Below the pieces are notes generated by a model, which was given only the letters and a program-made list of their open reading frames with translations, had not been told where the DNA came from and made no database searches. Positions 40,089 through 48,800 of a stretch of 64,000 nucleotides of DNA are shown here, piece by piece (the stretch's first letter is position 1; every line of letters begins with the position of its first letter). A program made the translations under genes and the position numbers. Origin of the DNA: Sphaerochaeta sp. (GTDB lineage Bacteria; Spirochaetota; Spirochaetia; Sphaerochaetales; Sphaerochaetaceae); contig JAKVPA010000010.1 of the NCBI GenBank assembly GCA_022482495.1, forward strand, positions 1 through 64,000, read 5' to 3'.

Positions 40089-42177
40089 CATCTATTCCAT
40101 CTTCGATGCCGGGGGCGTGCTGTCCAAAGGCTTTTCCGGGTATGAATACCGGGAAGGCCAGCTGAAGATGGCCGAACTGGTCCGCCAGGCGTACGAACAG
40201 CACGCCATCCTTGCCGTCGAGGCGGGGACGGGTATCGGCAAATCGTTCGCCTATCTGGTGCCGGCGCTATACAACGCCATGGAGAATCCGGATGAACGGA
40301 CCGTCATCGCCACCAGTACGATCAATCTGCAACGGCAATTGTACGAAAAAGACATTCCGATGCTGTTCCGCCTTTTGGGGCGAAGCTGCAAGGTCGCGTT
40401 GGCTGTCGGACGGTCAAACTACCTGTGCATCCGCCGCTTCCTGCAGAAGAAAGAGGAATCGGCATTGCTGGCTACCGATCCGAACAGCGACCTGTATCGG
40501 ATCGACCAATGGGCCAGGGAGACGGAGACGGGACTGCGCAGCGACTATCCGTACGCTATGCCGATGGATCTCTGGCTGGACATCAACAGTGACAGCGACC
40601 TGTGCCAGGGACACACTTGTCCGTACTTCACCCAATGCTTCCACACCAAGGCGAAACTCAGGTGCAAGGAGGCGAAGATCATTGTCAGCAACCACCACCT
40701 GCTGTTCAGTGACGCGGCAAGCCGCCTGGAAAGCCAGGCGGATTTTGATGGGGACGGGGTACTCCCCGGATTCTCCCGCCTGATCATCGACGAGGCGCAC
40801 AACATCGAGGACAACGCGACGGAGTATTTCACCCAGACGTATGATCCCAAGGAGATGCGACGCCAGATGGGGATCATCGAACGGCGCAGCGGTTCCTCAT
40901 CCCTGCTGGAATCGTTGGCTCCGTATGCCGAAGACCAGCATCTGGTGGACGCCATCCACGATGATATCGCATTGCTCGCCTCCCAGGTGGACACGTTGGA
41001 TCAACTGCTGTTGGCGTTGTTCGCCCGAACGGACTACCAGCCCCTGCTGGTCAAACGTGAGTATGAGGAGAAGCTTTCCGGATTCAAAACAGCCGCGTTG
41101 GATGTGGCCGCCACCAGCGGCCGGCTTGCGGCGAAGATCAACACGCTGGTGGAGCACAACAGCGCTCCGGATGAGTTTGAGACGCGGATCACCGAACTGA
41201 GGGTCCGGGGAACACGGGTCCAGGTGATGGGGGAAGTGCTTTCCACCTTCTGCAATTTCGCCGGTTGGAACGACGACATCCATTGGTTCAATACGGAGAT
41301 CAGCCGGAACAATATGCGGCGGGTGCAGGTGTTGATCACCCCGCTGGACATCTCCTCTCTTTTGGTTGAGGCGATCTTCAAGAAGCTTGCCACGGTGGTG
41401 TGCACTTCCGCAACACTGTGCATCGGTGACAGTTTTGCGTTCTGGGGAAGCAGGGTGGGGTTGCCGTATGACGAGGAACGCCCGTTCCTCACCGGGGTGT
41501 TCCCGTCTCCGTTTGATTTCAAGCGGCGTCTTCTCTTGCTTACTCCGATGGACGCCGTCATCACCGCGCCCAAACAGGACCAGGAACCATATGTCAGCTA
41601 TATCTCGGAAACGATCTACCAATGCATCCGCTCCTCCGAAGGAGGTGCGTTGGTGTTGTTCACCAGCTACGCCATGCTGAAGCAGGTCAAGGAGCGTATC
41701 CGTGACCGGATGGCGGAGAATCACCTCTCGATGTACTGCCAGGGGGAGGCGGACCGGTACACCCTGCTGTCCAAGTTCATCCAGGAGAACGACAGCTCGC
41801 TGCTTGCCACCAGCAGCTTCTGGGAAGGCGTTGACGCGCCGGGGCAGACGCTCCGCATGGTGATCATCGTCAAGCTTCCGTTCCAGGTTCCCTCCGACCC
41901 GGTGTTCAAGGCGCGGTGTGACGCATTGGACGCCCAAGGGGGGAGTGGATTCGGCCAGTTGGGGATCCCATCGGCGACGATGCGGCTGAAACAAGGGTTC
42001 GGACGGCTCCTCCGCACCAAGGACGACCGGGGCATCGTGTTGATCCTGGACGGCCGCTTGATGACCAAAGGATACGGGGTTACGATGCTCCGCGCCCTTC
42101 CTCCCTGTTTTCATCCTGAGTCGGTGACATCGACGCTGGGGGAGAAAATCGAGGATTTCCTGTTTGGCGGGACATGA
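40075..42177 (+). CDS. DinG-family ATP-dependent DNA helicase
   Basis: 700 aa XPD-like superfamily 2 helicase. Walker A AVEAGTGIGKSFAYLVPAL near residue 47, four Fe-S type cysteines spaced through CIRRFL, CQGHTCPYFTQC near 118-190, DEAH box IIDEAHNIEDNA near 237, and motifs V/VI SSFWEGVDAPG...KQGFGRLLRTKDDRG near 580-660. Functions in unwinding R-loops or D-loops, based on family. Ends at a bidirectional terminator shared with groES. Confidence 0.88.
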   Translation: MTINDIYSIFDAGGVLSKGFSGYEYREGQLKMAELVRQAYEQHAILAVEAGTGIGKSFAYLVPALYNAMENPDERTVIATSTINLQRQLYEKDIPMLFRLLGRSCKVALAVGRSNYLCIRRFLQKKEESALLATDPNSDLYRIDQWARETETGLRSDYPYAMPMDLWLDINSDSDLCQGHTCPYFTQCFHTKAKLRCKEAKIIVSNHHLLFSDAASRLESQADFDGDGVLPGFSRLIIDEAHNIEDNATEYFTQTYDPKEMRRQMGIIERRSGSSSLLESLAPYAEDQHLVDAIHDDIALLASQVDTLDQLLLALFARTDYQPLLVKREYEEKLSGFKTAALDVAATSGRLAAKINTLVEHNSAPDEFETRITELRVRGTRVQVMGEVLSTFCNFAGWNDDIHWFNTEISRNNMRRVQVLITPLDISSLLVEAIFKKLATVVCTSATLCIGDSFAFWGSRVGLPYDEERPFLTGVFPSPFDFKRRLLLLTPMDAVITAPKQDQEPYVSYISETIYQCIRSSEGGALVLFTSYAMLKQVKERIRDRMAENHLSMYCQGEADRYTLLSKFIQENDSSLLATSSFWEGVDAPGQTLRMVIIVKLPFQVPSDPVFKARCDALDAQGGSGFGQLGIPSATMRLKQGFGRLLRTKDDRGIVLILDGRLMTKGYGVTMLRALPPCFHPESVTSTLGEKIEDFLFGGT

Positions 42178-42212
42178 AAAAACGGAACCGTTGCGTGGGT
42201 TCCGTTTTTTTT
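42177..42212. terminator. bidirectional terminator between dinG and groES
   Basis: Stem CGGAACC/GGTTCCG flanked by an A run on the left and a T run on the right, so it can work for both convergent genes. Confidence 0.9.
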
Positions 42213-42229
42213 CTTGCCGATGGACTGGA

Positions 42230-42502
42230 TCAGTCGATCACAGCCAGAATGTCATCCATTTTCAGAATCAGGTACTCTTCGTTGCCGTCCTTGACGGATA
42301 CGCCGGCGAACTTGTCATGGATGATGCGGTCACCGACCTTGACGGTCATCTTGACCTTGTCGGTACCCTCACCAACGGCGACGACCTTTCCGATCTGGGT
42401 CTTCTCTTGGGCGGTCTCAGGAATGTAGATGCCGCTTGCGGTCTTCGCCTGTACCTCTTCGCTCTTGACGAGCACTCTGTCAGCCAACGGTTTAATTGTC
42501 AT
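42230..42502 (-). CDS. groES: co-chaperonin GroES
   Basis: 90 aa, full length. IKPLADRVLVKSEE N-terminus, mobile loop around EVQAKTASGIYIPETAQEK, and VGDRIIHDKFAGV. It caps the GroEL ring. No groEL is adjacent, so the two are split in this genome. GGAGG lies eight bases before the ATG. I see no CIRCE operator. Confidence 0.95.
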   Translation of the reverse strand: MTIKPLADRVLVKSEEVQAKTASGIYIPETAQEKTQIGKVVAVGEGTDKVKMTVKVGDRIIHDKFAGVSVKDGNEEYLILKMDDILAVID

Positions 42503-42559
42503 GTTTGTTCCTCCAAACGATGTGTGTTGATGTATGGGTCCTTTCCGGACACCTTTCGT

Positions 42560-42588
42560 AATATACTCAAACCACGCGGAAAGGGCAA
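42560..42588 (-). promoter_or_regulatory. groES promoter
   Basis: Minus strand TTGCCC (42588-42583), 17-base spacer, TATATT (42565-42560). The spacer end and -10 (TTTCCG...GAGTATATT) closely match the divergent promoter at 42635-42664. Confidence 0.6.
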
Positions 42589-42634
42589 CAGAAAACCGGT
42601 TTGGGTGCGCAAATAGTGCTCAGTGTGAAAACAC

Positions 42635-42664
42635 TTGCCGTTGCTTTCCGTCCATGAGTATATT
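42635..42664 (+). promoter_or_regulatory. promoter of the 130-aa hypothetical gene
   Basis: TTGCCG (42635-42640), 18-base spacer, TATATT (42659-42664), start near 42671. This excludes the ATG at 42656 and supports the ATG at 42684. It shares the TTTCCG...GAGTATATT core with the groES promoter. Confidence 0.6.
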
Positions 42665-42683
42665 GCAGGTGAGGAAAGCGGAT

Positions 42684-43076
42684 ATGGAACGCAAGGAGAC
42701 GGAAAACAACCAGCTGATGGTGATGCCGGAGAAAGAGGTGGGGAACTACCTGTACCGAAAAGCCATCGCCTACGCCCGTGAGAAGAACATCTATGAATCC
42801 TTGATGTGCTACGTGGACGCGTTCCTTCTCCGGAGCGAGGAAAGTCATTGCGATGACAAGAATTGGCTGGATTTCTTCCGCCTTGAGTTCATCATTTATC
42901 TGCTGGGGAAGAAACAGGTGTGCTGTTCGCTGTGCGAAGGGGACATGATCCACGACTGGCTGAAGGACGAATACCAGCGCCTGATGGACTCCCTCAGCCA
43001 AAGCGAGATCCCGTTCAAGGGGAATCTGCACGAATGGTTCGCCTCATTGGAGCTTTCGTTTCCCTGGATGTTCTGA
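42684..43076 (+). CDS. conserved-looking hypothetical protein, 130 aa
   Basis: I do not recognise a family. The protein is mostly helical by eye, hydrophilic, without signal peptide or membrane segment; a pair of cysteines (CCSLC) is near residue 88. The N-terminal half (YLYRKAIAYAREKNIYESLMCYVDAFLLR) resembles a single TPR-like helix pair. GAGG precedes the ATG by nine bases. Its promoter resembles that of the divergent groES, which suggests shared control. It ends just before the sigma-54 promoter region. Confidence 0.7.
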   Translation: MERKETENNQLMVMPEKEVGNYLYRKAIAYAREKNIYESLMCYVDAFLLRSEESHCDDKNWLDFFRLEFIIYLLGKKQVCCSLCEGDMIHDWLKDEYQRLMDSLSQSEIPFKGNLHEWFASLELSFPWMF

Positions 43077-43083
43077 AAAGTGG

Positions 43084-43135
43084 GTCAAAATGAACCCATC
43101 CCAAAGGGTGTTTTCCTTAGTTGTATCATTTTGAC
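43084..43135. promoter_or_regulatory. inverted 10-bp motif upstream of sigma-54 promoter (candidate enhancer)
   Basis: GTCAAAATGA at 43084-43093 and its exact reverse complement TCATTTTGAC at 43126-43135. Their centres are about 42 bases apart (four helical turns) and lie roughly 125-170 bases before the -24 element, the usual distance for NtrC-type activator sites. The first copy also sits inside a GGGT...ACCC palindrome. A second palindrome GGTGGG...CCCACC lies near 43161-43182. Confidence 0.4.
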
Positions 43136-43254
43136 ACGTTTTTGGGTCCTCTTCCCGTATGGTGGGTCGGTTTATCCCACCGAGGGAAAAGCCATTTGTT
43201 GTCATAATAAATATAATTCTATATATTATAACAAATAATAATGTTCTCAGAAAG

Positions 43255-43271
43255 TTGGCACGTCTCTTGCT
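43255..43271 (+). promoter_or_regulatory. sigma-54 (-24/-12) promoter of the sigma-70 family gene
   Basis: TTGGCACG, four bases (TCTC), TTGCT: an exact match to the core consensus TGGCACG-N4-TTGCW with GG and GC twelve bases apart. Expected start near 43282, fifteen bases before the ATG, with SD GGAGG between. The upstream 50 bases are very AT-rich, as expected for DNA bending. Confidence 0.85.
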
Positions 43272-43296
43272 TGGTATATGGCATGGAGGCACCACA

Positions 43297-44175
43297 ATGA
43301 GTGACGCAATGTTGGACAGTGAGATGCACAATGACAATTACGAAGAATCTGGACTCCTTTCCTTATATCTGAAGGAGATTAACAGGATTCCGCTCCTGAC
43401 CCAGGAAGAAGAGTACAACCTTGCCGTGCGTGCCAAACAGGGTGATGAGATCGCGCGGAAGAAACTGATCGAAGCGAACCTTCGCTTCGTGGTGAATGTC
43501 GCGAAGAAATATCAGAACCAGGGTATCCCTCTCAATGATTTGATCGATGAAGGGAATATCGGGTTGATGACGGCGGTGGAGAAGTTCGAGCCTTCCATGG
43601 GCTATCACTTCATCAGCTACGCCGTATGGTGGATCCGCCAGTCGATCGTCAAGGCGCTGTGCGAGAAGAGCCGTGCGGTACGGCTTCCGCTGAACCGGAC
43701 CAATGAGCTGATGCAGATCAAGAAGGCCCAGAAGAACCTGATGCACGAGTATGGCAGGGAAGCGAACACCGCGGAGATTGGAGAGATGACCGGCTTGGAT
43801 CCGGATCTGGTGAAGAATCTGCTCTCCATTTCCCGTGACATGGTCAGTCTGGACAGCCCGATGACCAACGGGGACAAAGGTTCCCAGTCGACGTTCGGTG
43901 ATTTTGTCGAGGATGATTCCCCCTCTCCGGAGGATCGCCTGATGGAGAGCAGCCTGAAGGAAGACATCCAGAAGGTGCTGGGGACGCTGACCGACAAGGA
44001 GCGGGATGTCATCGAGCTTCGCTTCGGTCTGAACGGACGCGCTCCGATGAGCCTGAAGGAGATCGGCGAGCTGTACAGCCTGACCAAGGAACGGATTCGC
44101 CAGATTGAGAAGAAGGCGTTGGAGAAACTGCAGAACCCCGCACGCAGCAGAATGCTGGAAAGCTACACTGCGTAA
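43297..44175 (+). CDS. sigma-70 family RNA polymerase sigma factor (group 2, RpoS/RpoD-like)
   Basis: 292 aa. Lacks region 1.1. Region 1.2 (LSLYLKEINRIPLLTQEEEYNLA), region 2 (LIEANLRFVVNVAKKYQ...FISYAVWWIRQSI) with intact -10 recognition residues, region 3 (RLPLNRTNELMQIKK) and region 4 HTH (SLKEIGELYSLTKERIRQIEKKAL). Its length fits alternative group 2 sigmas rather than a full primary RpoD of about 600 aa. It is transcribed from a sigma-54 promoter, which suggests it is a conditional sigma in a RpoN-dependent cascade. A housekeeping role is less likely for that reason. Confidence 0.88.
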   Translation: MSDAMLDSEMHNDNYEESGLLSLYLKEINRIPLLTQEEEYNLAVRAKQGDEIARKKLIEANLRFVVNVAKKYQNQGIPLNDLIDEGNIGLMTAVEKFEPSMGYHFISYAVWWIRQSIVKALCEKSRAVRLPLNRTNELMQIKKAQKNLMHEYGREANTAEIGEMTGLDPDLVKNLLSISRDMVSLDSPMTNGDKGSQSTFGDFVEDDSPSPEDRLMESSLKEDIQKVLGTLTDKERDVIELRFGLNGRAPMSLKEIGELYSLTKERIRQIEKKALEKLQNPARSRMLESYTA

Positions 44176-44183
44176 GGGATGGA

Positions 44184-44217
44184 AAGCGACCGGTTGGTTT
44201 CCGGCCGCTTTTTTTTG
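44184..44217 (+). terminator. terminator after the sigma factor gene
   Basis: Stem AGCG-CCGG/CCGG-CGCT with one mismatch, followed by eight T. Confidence 0.75.
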
Positions 44218-44230
44218 CCTTCGTAAAGGG

Positions 44231-44259
44231 TTCACAAACCACCGGTTATCGGCTAGTAT
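44231..44259 (+). promoter_or_regulatory. kduI promoter
   Basis: TTCACA (44231-44236), 17-base spacer, TAGTAT (44254-44259). Start near 44266, then SD AAGGAG and the ATG at 44299. Confidence 0.6.
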
Positions 44260-44298
44260 GGGAAGTGGAACATGATTCCGTTTTACAAGGAGTAGGTA

Positions 44299-45141
44299 AT
44301 GGATATTCGTTATTCAACAGGAAAGGAGCCGTTCTCCCGGATGAACACCGAGGAGTTGCGGAAAGAGTTTCTGATTCAGAACATATTCAAGGCTGATGAC
44401 GTCAGTGGCGTCTATTCCCACGTCGACCGTATTGTGACGCTGGGATGCATGCCGGTCAAACAGACCGTCTCCCTTGGCAAGAACATCGATCCGATGAAGG
44501 ATTTTGGTGTCAATTACTTCTTGGAGCGCAGGGAGCTGGGGATGATCAACATTGGCGGCGCCGGCGAGGTGACCGTTGACGGACAGGCCTACCAGCTGGC
44601 GCAGTACGACGGCATGTACGTTGGTCAGGGCGCCAAGGAAGTGACCTTCTCCAGCAAGGATCCCAAGAATCCGGCGAAGTTCTACATGAACAGTTGCCCG
44701 GCACACTGCCATTATCCCACCAAGCTGGTCACCTACAAGGACGCCATCCACAAGAAGATGGGTTCCCTGGAGGAGAGCAACGCCCGGACGATCAACCAGT
44801 ACATCCATCCGGATGTCCTCCAGACCTGCCAGCTTTCCATGGGCATGACTGCCCTGGAGCCGGGTTCCGTCTGGAACACGATGCCGGCCCATACCCACGA
44901 GCGCCGTATGGAAGTGTATTTCTATTTCAACGTCGCACCGGACCAGGTGGTGTTCCACTTCATGGGCGAACCTCAGCAGACCCGTCACATCGTGATGCAC
45001 AACGAGGAAGCGGTGATCAATCCGTCATGGTCGATCCATGCCGGATGCGGCACGAAGAACTACATCTTCATCTGGTCGATGTGCGGTGAAAACCGGACCT
45101 ACACCGATATGGATGCGGTGAAGACGCCGGATCTTCGCTGA
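44299..45141 (+). CDS. kduI: 5-dehydro-4-deoxy-D-glucuronate isomerase
   Basis: 280 aa, full length. Cupin isomerase that converts 5-keto-4-deoxyuronate to 2,5-diketo-3-deoxygluconate in pectin and hexuronate breakdown. [16 protein letters not shown] is a family block; metal ligands lie in [17 protein letters not shown] near residue 195 and in [21 protein letters not shown] near 240. It stands alone with its own promoter and terminator; no other uronate gene is in the window. Confidence 0.95.
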   Translation: MDIRYSTGKEPFSRMNTEELRKEFLIQNIFKADDVSGVYSHVDRIVTLGCMPVKQTVSLGKNIDPMKDFGVNYFLERRELGMINIGGAGEVTVDGQAYQLAQYDGMYVGQGAKEVTFSSKDPKNPAKFYMNSCPAHCHYPTKLVTYKDAIHKKMGSLEESNARTINQYIHPDVLQTCQLSMGMTALEPGSVWNTMPAHTHERRMEVYFYFNVAPDQVVFHFMGEPQQTRHIVMHNEEAVINPSWSIHAGCGTKNYIFIWSMCGENRTYTDMDAVKTPDLR

Positions 45142-45159
45142 GTCACATTTTCATCAAAA

Positions 45160-45188
45160 GGGGGAGCGGGGTAGTCCGCTCCCTTTTT
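45160..45188 (+). terminator. terminator after kduI
   Basis: Stem GGGAGCGG/CCGCTCCC followed by six T. Confidence 0.85.
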
Positions 45189-45267
45189 TAATGCGAATAT
45201 GGAACATTGTTTCAACAATTTGATGGGTTGTCGTGATTTGCGTCTCGTAACAATGGAGTTGCGTACA

Positions 45268-45296
45268 TTGACAGTGATGCAAAGTATGGGTACGAT
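45268..45296 (+). promoter_or_regulatory. ppdK promoter
   Basis: TTGACA (45268-45273), 17-base spacer, TACGAT (45291-45296). Start near 45303; a 50-base leader with AGGAAGGAAG precedes the ATG at 45354. Confidence 0.65.
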
Positions 45297-45353
45297 TCAA
45301 TTCTACGAAATGAAGTTTTGAAAGAACATTGAAAGCATTAGGAAGGAAGATTC

Positions 45354-48069
45354 ATGTCGGATAAAACACAGTACGTGTACTTCTTCGGGAACGGAAAGGC
45401 GGACGGTACGGCGCAGATGCGCGACATCCTCGGGGGCAAAGGCGCTAACCTCGCCGAAATGACCAGCATCGGGCTTCCCGTCCCTCCAGGATTCACCATC
45501 AGCGCTGAGGTTTGCCAGTACTTCAACGACCACAAAGGGGGCTACCCCGACGGACTCCGCGAAGAGGTGATGAAGAACCTGAAGAAACTTGAGACCGTCA
45601 TGGGAAAGAAATTCGGGGACAAGAAAGATCCCCTGTTGGTTTCGGTGCGCAGCGGCGCCGCCCAGTCCATGCCGGGCATGATGGATACCATCCTGAACCT
45701 GGGATTGAATCCGGACACGGTTTCCGGCATGATCGCCAAAACGAACAATGAGCGGTTTGTCTGGGACAGCTATCGCAGATTCATCCAGATGTTCGGTGAT
45801 GTGGTGATGGGTGTTCCCCACAGCGAGTTCGAGAGCGCGCTGCAGGACGTGAAGGACGAGAACCACAAGACGTACGATATTGAGCTGGACAGCGCCAACC
45901 TGCAGGAAGTCATCGCACGGTACAAGCGGATCTACCGCCGGTATACCGGAGAGGATTTTCCCCACCGATCCGATCGACCAGCTGTTCAAGGCGATCAACG
46001 CCGTGTTTCGCAGCTGGAACAACGAACGGGCCATCAAGTACCGCCAGATGTATGACATCCGCGGTTTGCTGGGAACGGCCGTCAACGTCCAGTCGATGGT
46101 GTTCGGAAACATGGGCGATACCAGCGGCACCGGTGTCGCGTTCACCCGTGACCCGTCCACCGGAGAGAACCGCTTCTATGGTGAGTTCCTAATGAACGCC
46201 CAGGGCGAAGACGTCGTCGCCGGCATCCGGACCCCCCAGCCGATCGAAACCCTCAAGGCGATCAACCCGGAGGTGTACGACGAATTGGTCGGCATCCGCT
46301 CCAAACTGGAGAAACATTACCACGACATGCAGGATCTGGAGTTCACCGTCCAGGAAGGCAAGCTGTACATGCTGCAGACCCGCGGTGGAAAGCGTACCAT
46401 TTTCAGCTGGCTCCGCAGCCAGGTGGAGATGGTGGAGGAAGGCTTGATCACCAAGGAGACGGCTGTCTCCCGTGTTCCTGCCGCTGAGTTCTCCAAGCTG
46501 TTCGCCCCGATCCTCGACCAGAAGATCATCCGCGATCTCTCCCTGAAGGAGATCACCCACGGATTGAACGCCTCTCCCGGTGGCGCCTGTGGCCAGGTGT
46601 ATTTCACCGCGGCAAAGGCTGAGGAAGTCGCCGCGACCGGCAAGGACGTCATTTTGGTCCGTACGGAGACCAGTCCGGAGGATATTGGTGGCATGGCCGT
46701 TTCCAAAGGCGTCATCACCTGCCGTGGTGGCATGACCAGCCACGCGGCGGTCGTCGCCCGCGGCATGGGTTGCCCCTGTGTCTCCGGTGCCAGTGAGATT
46801 CATGTCAATGAGCCGAAGAAGTATCTGGAAGTCAACGGTGTGACGGTGAAGGAAGGGGACTACATGTCCATTGACGGATTCACCGGAGCCATCTACGCCA
46901 CAAAGATTCCCGTAAAACCCAGCGAGATCGTCCAGGTTCTGGACGGCCAGATGCGGGAGAGTGAATCGGTGGTGTTCCAGAACTACAAGAAGTTCATGGG
47001 CTACGTCAATGAGCTGAAGACGATGGAAGTGTACACCAACGCCGATACGCCGAAAGACACCCACCACGCAAAACTGCTGGGTGCGGAAGGCATCGGACTG
47101 TGCCGCACCGAACACATGTTCTTTGGCGGAAACCGGATCATGTGCGTACGGAAGATGATTCTTGCCAACAACACGGTGGAGCGGAAGAAGGCGCTTGATG
47201 AGCTGCTTCCGATGCAGCGCAGTGACTTCGAGGCGATGTTCACCGAGCTGGACGGGCTTCCGTTCACCATTCGTCTGTTGGATCCTCCGCTCCATGAGTT
47301 CCTTCCCAATGACCATACCAGCCGCCATGAACTGGCGCTCCAGATGGGCATCAGCGTGGAGGAAGTGGCGCAGAAGACGGCGTCGATGCACGAGTTCAAC
47401 CCGATGCTCGGCTTCCGTGGCTGCCGGCTTGGCATCATCTATCCGGAGATCCTGCAGATGCAGGTGAGGGCCATCATCGAGGCGGCCATCAACGTGCAGA
47501 AGAAAGGCATCAAGGTGCAACCGGAGATCATGTTCCCACTGGTAGGCAACTACAAGGAATTCCTGTACTGCAAGAACAAGGCGAAGGAAGTGATCGACGA
47601 GATCTTCAACGCGACCAGCAGTCACGTCGACTATCTGATGGGTACGATGATCGAAGTACCGCGTGCCGCCATCACCGCCGACGAGATTGCCAAAGCCGGC
47701 GCCCAGTTCTTTAGCTTCGGTACCAACGACCTGACCCAGATGACCTGCGGATTCAGCCGTGATGACGCTGCTTCGTTCCTTGGACATTATGTCCAGGATC
47801 CGGACAAGCAGTTCTACGACTACGATCCGTTCGCCACGATTGACGAAGGTGGTGTGGGCAAGATGGTGAAGATCGCTGTGGAACTTGGCCGTGGCGTCAA
47901 CAAGGATCTGATCCTTGGCATCTGCGGCGAACATGGCGGGGATCCCAAGACGATTGACTTCTGCCAGCGTGTCGGCCTGGACTACGTTTCCTGCTCTCCG
48001 TTCCGCGTGCCCATCGCACGCCTTGCGGCGGCGCAGGCGGCCATCAACGCTCGTCAGAAAGCGAAATAA
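45354..48069 (+). pseudogene. ppdK: pyruvate phosphate dikinase, one-base frameshift
   Basis: Interconverts pyruvate + ATP + Pi and phosphoenolpyruvate + AMP + PPi. The first frame (45354-45960) carries GGKGANLAEMTSIGLPVPPGFTIS and SVRSGAAQSMPGMMDTILNLG. The rest (about 45961-48069) carries the catalytic-His motif CRGGMTSHAAVVARGMGCPCVSG and the PEP-binding end FGTNDLTQM...GICGEHGGDP. The break is at a CCCC run (45960-45963): with three C the protein reads GEDFPTDPIDQLF and is about 904 aa, a normal length. A consensus error is at least as likely as a true mutation. Confidence 0.93.
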
Positions 48070-48092
48070 CGGTTCTTTCCCTCTTGGATTTC

Positions 48093-48127
48093 AATCCCCG
48101 CCCTTCATCGGACGGGGATTTTCCTTT
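48093..48127 (+). terminator. terminator after ppdK
   Basis: Stem AATCCCCG/CGGGGATT with a 12-base loop and a T-rich tail. Confidence 0.75.
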
Positions 48128-48248
48128 TGTGGGAATGGAAAGAAACGATTTCAATCGGTTCCTGGCAGGTGGTGAAACAGATCTCGTGGATGTGTTGCTT
48201 TGTGGTTGGCTATCCCATATCGGATGCAATTGGTCGCACAACAAAAAA

Positions 48249-48283
48249 CAACCCTTCTTAACGTGTTGTGTTAAAAAGGGTTG
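48249..48283 (-). terminator. terminator of the tRNA-Thr gene
   Basis: On the minus strand, CAACCC...GTTAAC-type hairpin (arms 48270-48283 and 48249-48262) followed by TTTTTT. Confidence 0.75.
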
Positions 48284-48298
48284 CATTGTTTTGTGTAC

Positions 48299-48370
48299 AG
48301 CCGAAGAAGGGAGTTGAACTCTTGACCTGCTCATTACGAGTGAGCTGCTCTACCACTGAGCTACTTCGGC
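48299..48370 (-). tRNA. tRNA-Thr(CGU)
   Basis: Acceptor GCCGAAG/CTTCGGC, D-arm GCTCAGTGGTAGAGC, anticodon stem GCTCA/TGAGC with loop CTCGTAA (anticodon CGT), T-arm with GTTCAACTC. CCA is not encoded. A promoter lies directly upstream on the minus strand. Confidence 0.93.
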
Positions 48371-48379
48371 GTGCAGAAG

Positions 48380-48409
48380 TATCTAACACCATTTTTCCAG
48401 GTAAATCAA
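48380..48409 (-). promoter_or_regulatory. promoter of tRNA-Thr
   Basis: Minus strand TTGATT (48409-48404), 18-base spacer, TAGATA (48385-48380), start close to the tRNA 5' end. Confidence 0.6.
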
Positions 48410-48506
48410 GTCCTTTTGGAATTTTTGTTGCGCCTTGGTGCCGCTTGATCCGGATTGCATTGACTTGCCATCTGTTTCTCAGTAGTGTTAGGTGCAGGAG
48501 AAACAC

Positions 48507-48800
48507 TTGAAAGCCAACAAACTGGACGTACGCTTCATTCCGAACGAGTATGTGGTGCTGGTGAAGACGAAACAGCGCAGGTCTGCGCCTGAGGTGGGCC
48601 AGGGATGGCAGCCACAGGTCGCGCAGTTCCTCCTTGACATGTTTCCGTCGGCTTTGGAGAGTGGTATCGGATTGTCCGACTTGTACCGTCTGGCCACCAT
48701 GACGAATCCTGTGGAGATCAGTGACGCCTTGGATGACCTTGATTTGTTGTTCGACGACGATGACGAGCAGGACGACCCGGATGATGACGAGGAAGTATGA
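48507..48800 (+). CDS. small hypothetical protein with acidic tail
   Basis: 97 aa, unrecognised family. Basic N-terminal half (KANKLDVRFIPNEYVVLVKTKQRR), a middle segment (VAQFLLDMFPSALESGIGLSDLYRLATM), and a run of about 17 Asp/Glu at the end. TTG at 48507 is preferred because GGAG lies six bases upstream; a GTG at 48492 is possible. Its stop overlaps tsaD (ATGA), so it is co-translated with a tRNA-modification gene, but no function can be inferred. Confidence 0.65.
   Translation: MKANKLDVRFIPNEYVVLVKTKQRRSAPEVGQGWQPQVAQFLLDMFPSALESGIGLSDLYRLATMTNPVEISDALDDLDLLFDDDDEQDDPDDDEEV

Noticed and set aside
42500-42660. CIRCE heat-shock operator before groES
   Set aside because: No TTAGCACTC-N9-GAGTGCTAA inverted repeat is present; only short imperfect repeats near AGTGCT.
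46189-47934. A 581-codon open frame on the strand opposite ppdK
   Set aside because: Shadow frame caused by GC-rich third positions; no domain, no SD, and it lies wholly within the PPDK coding sequence.
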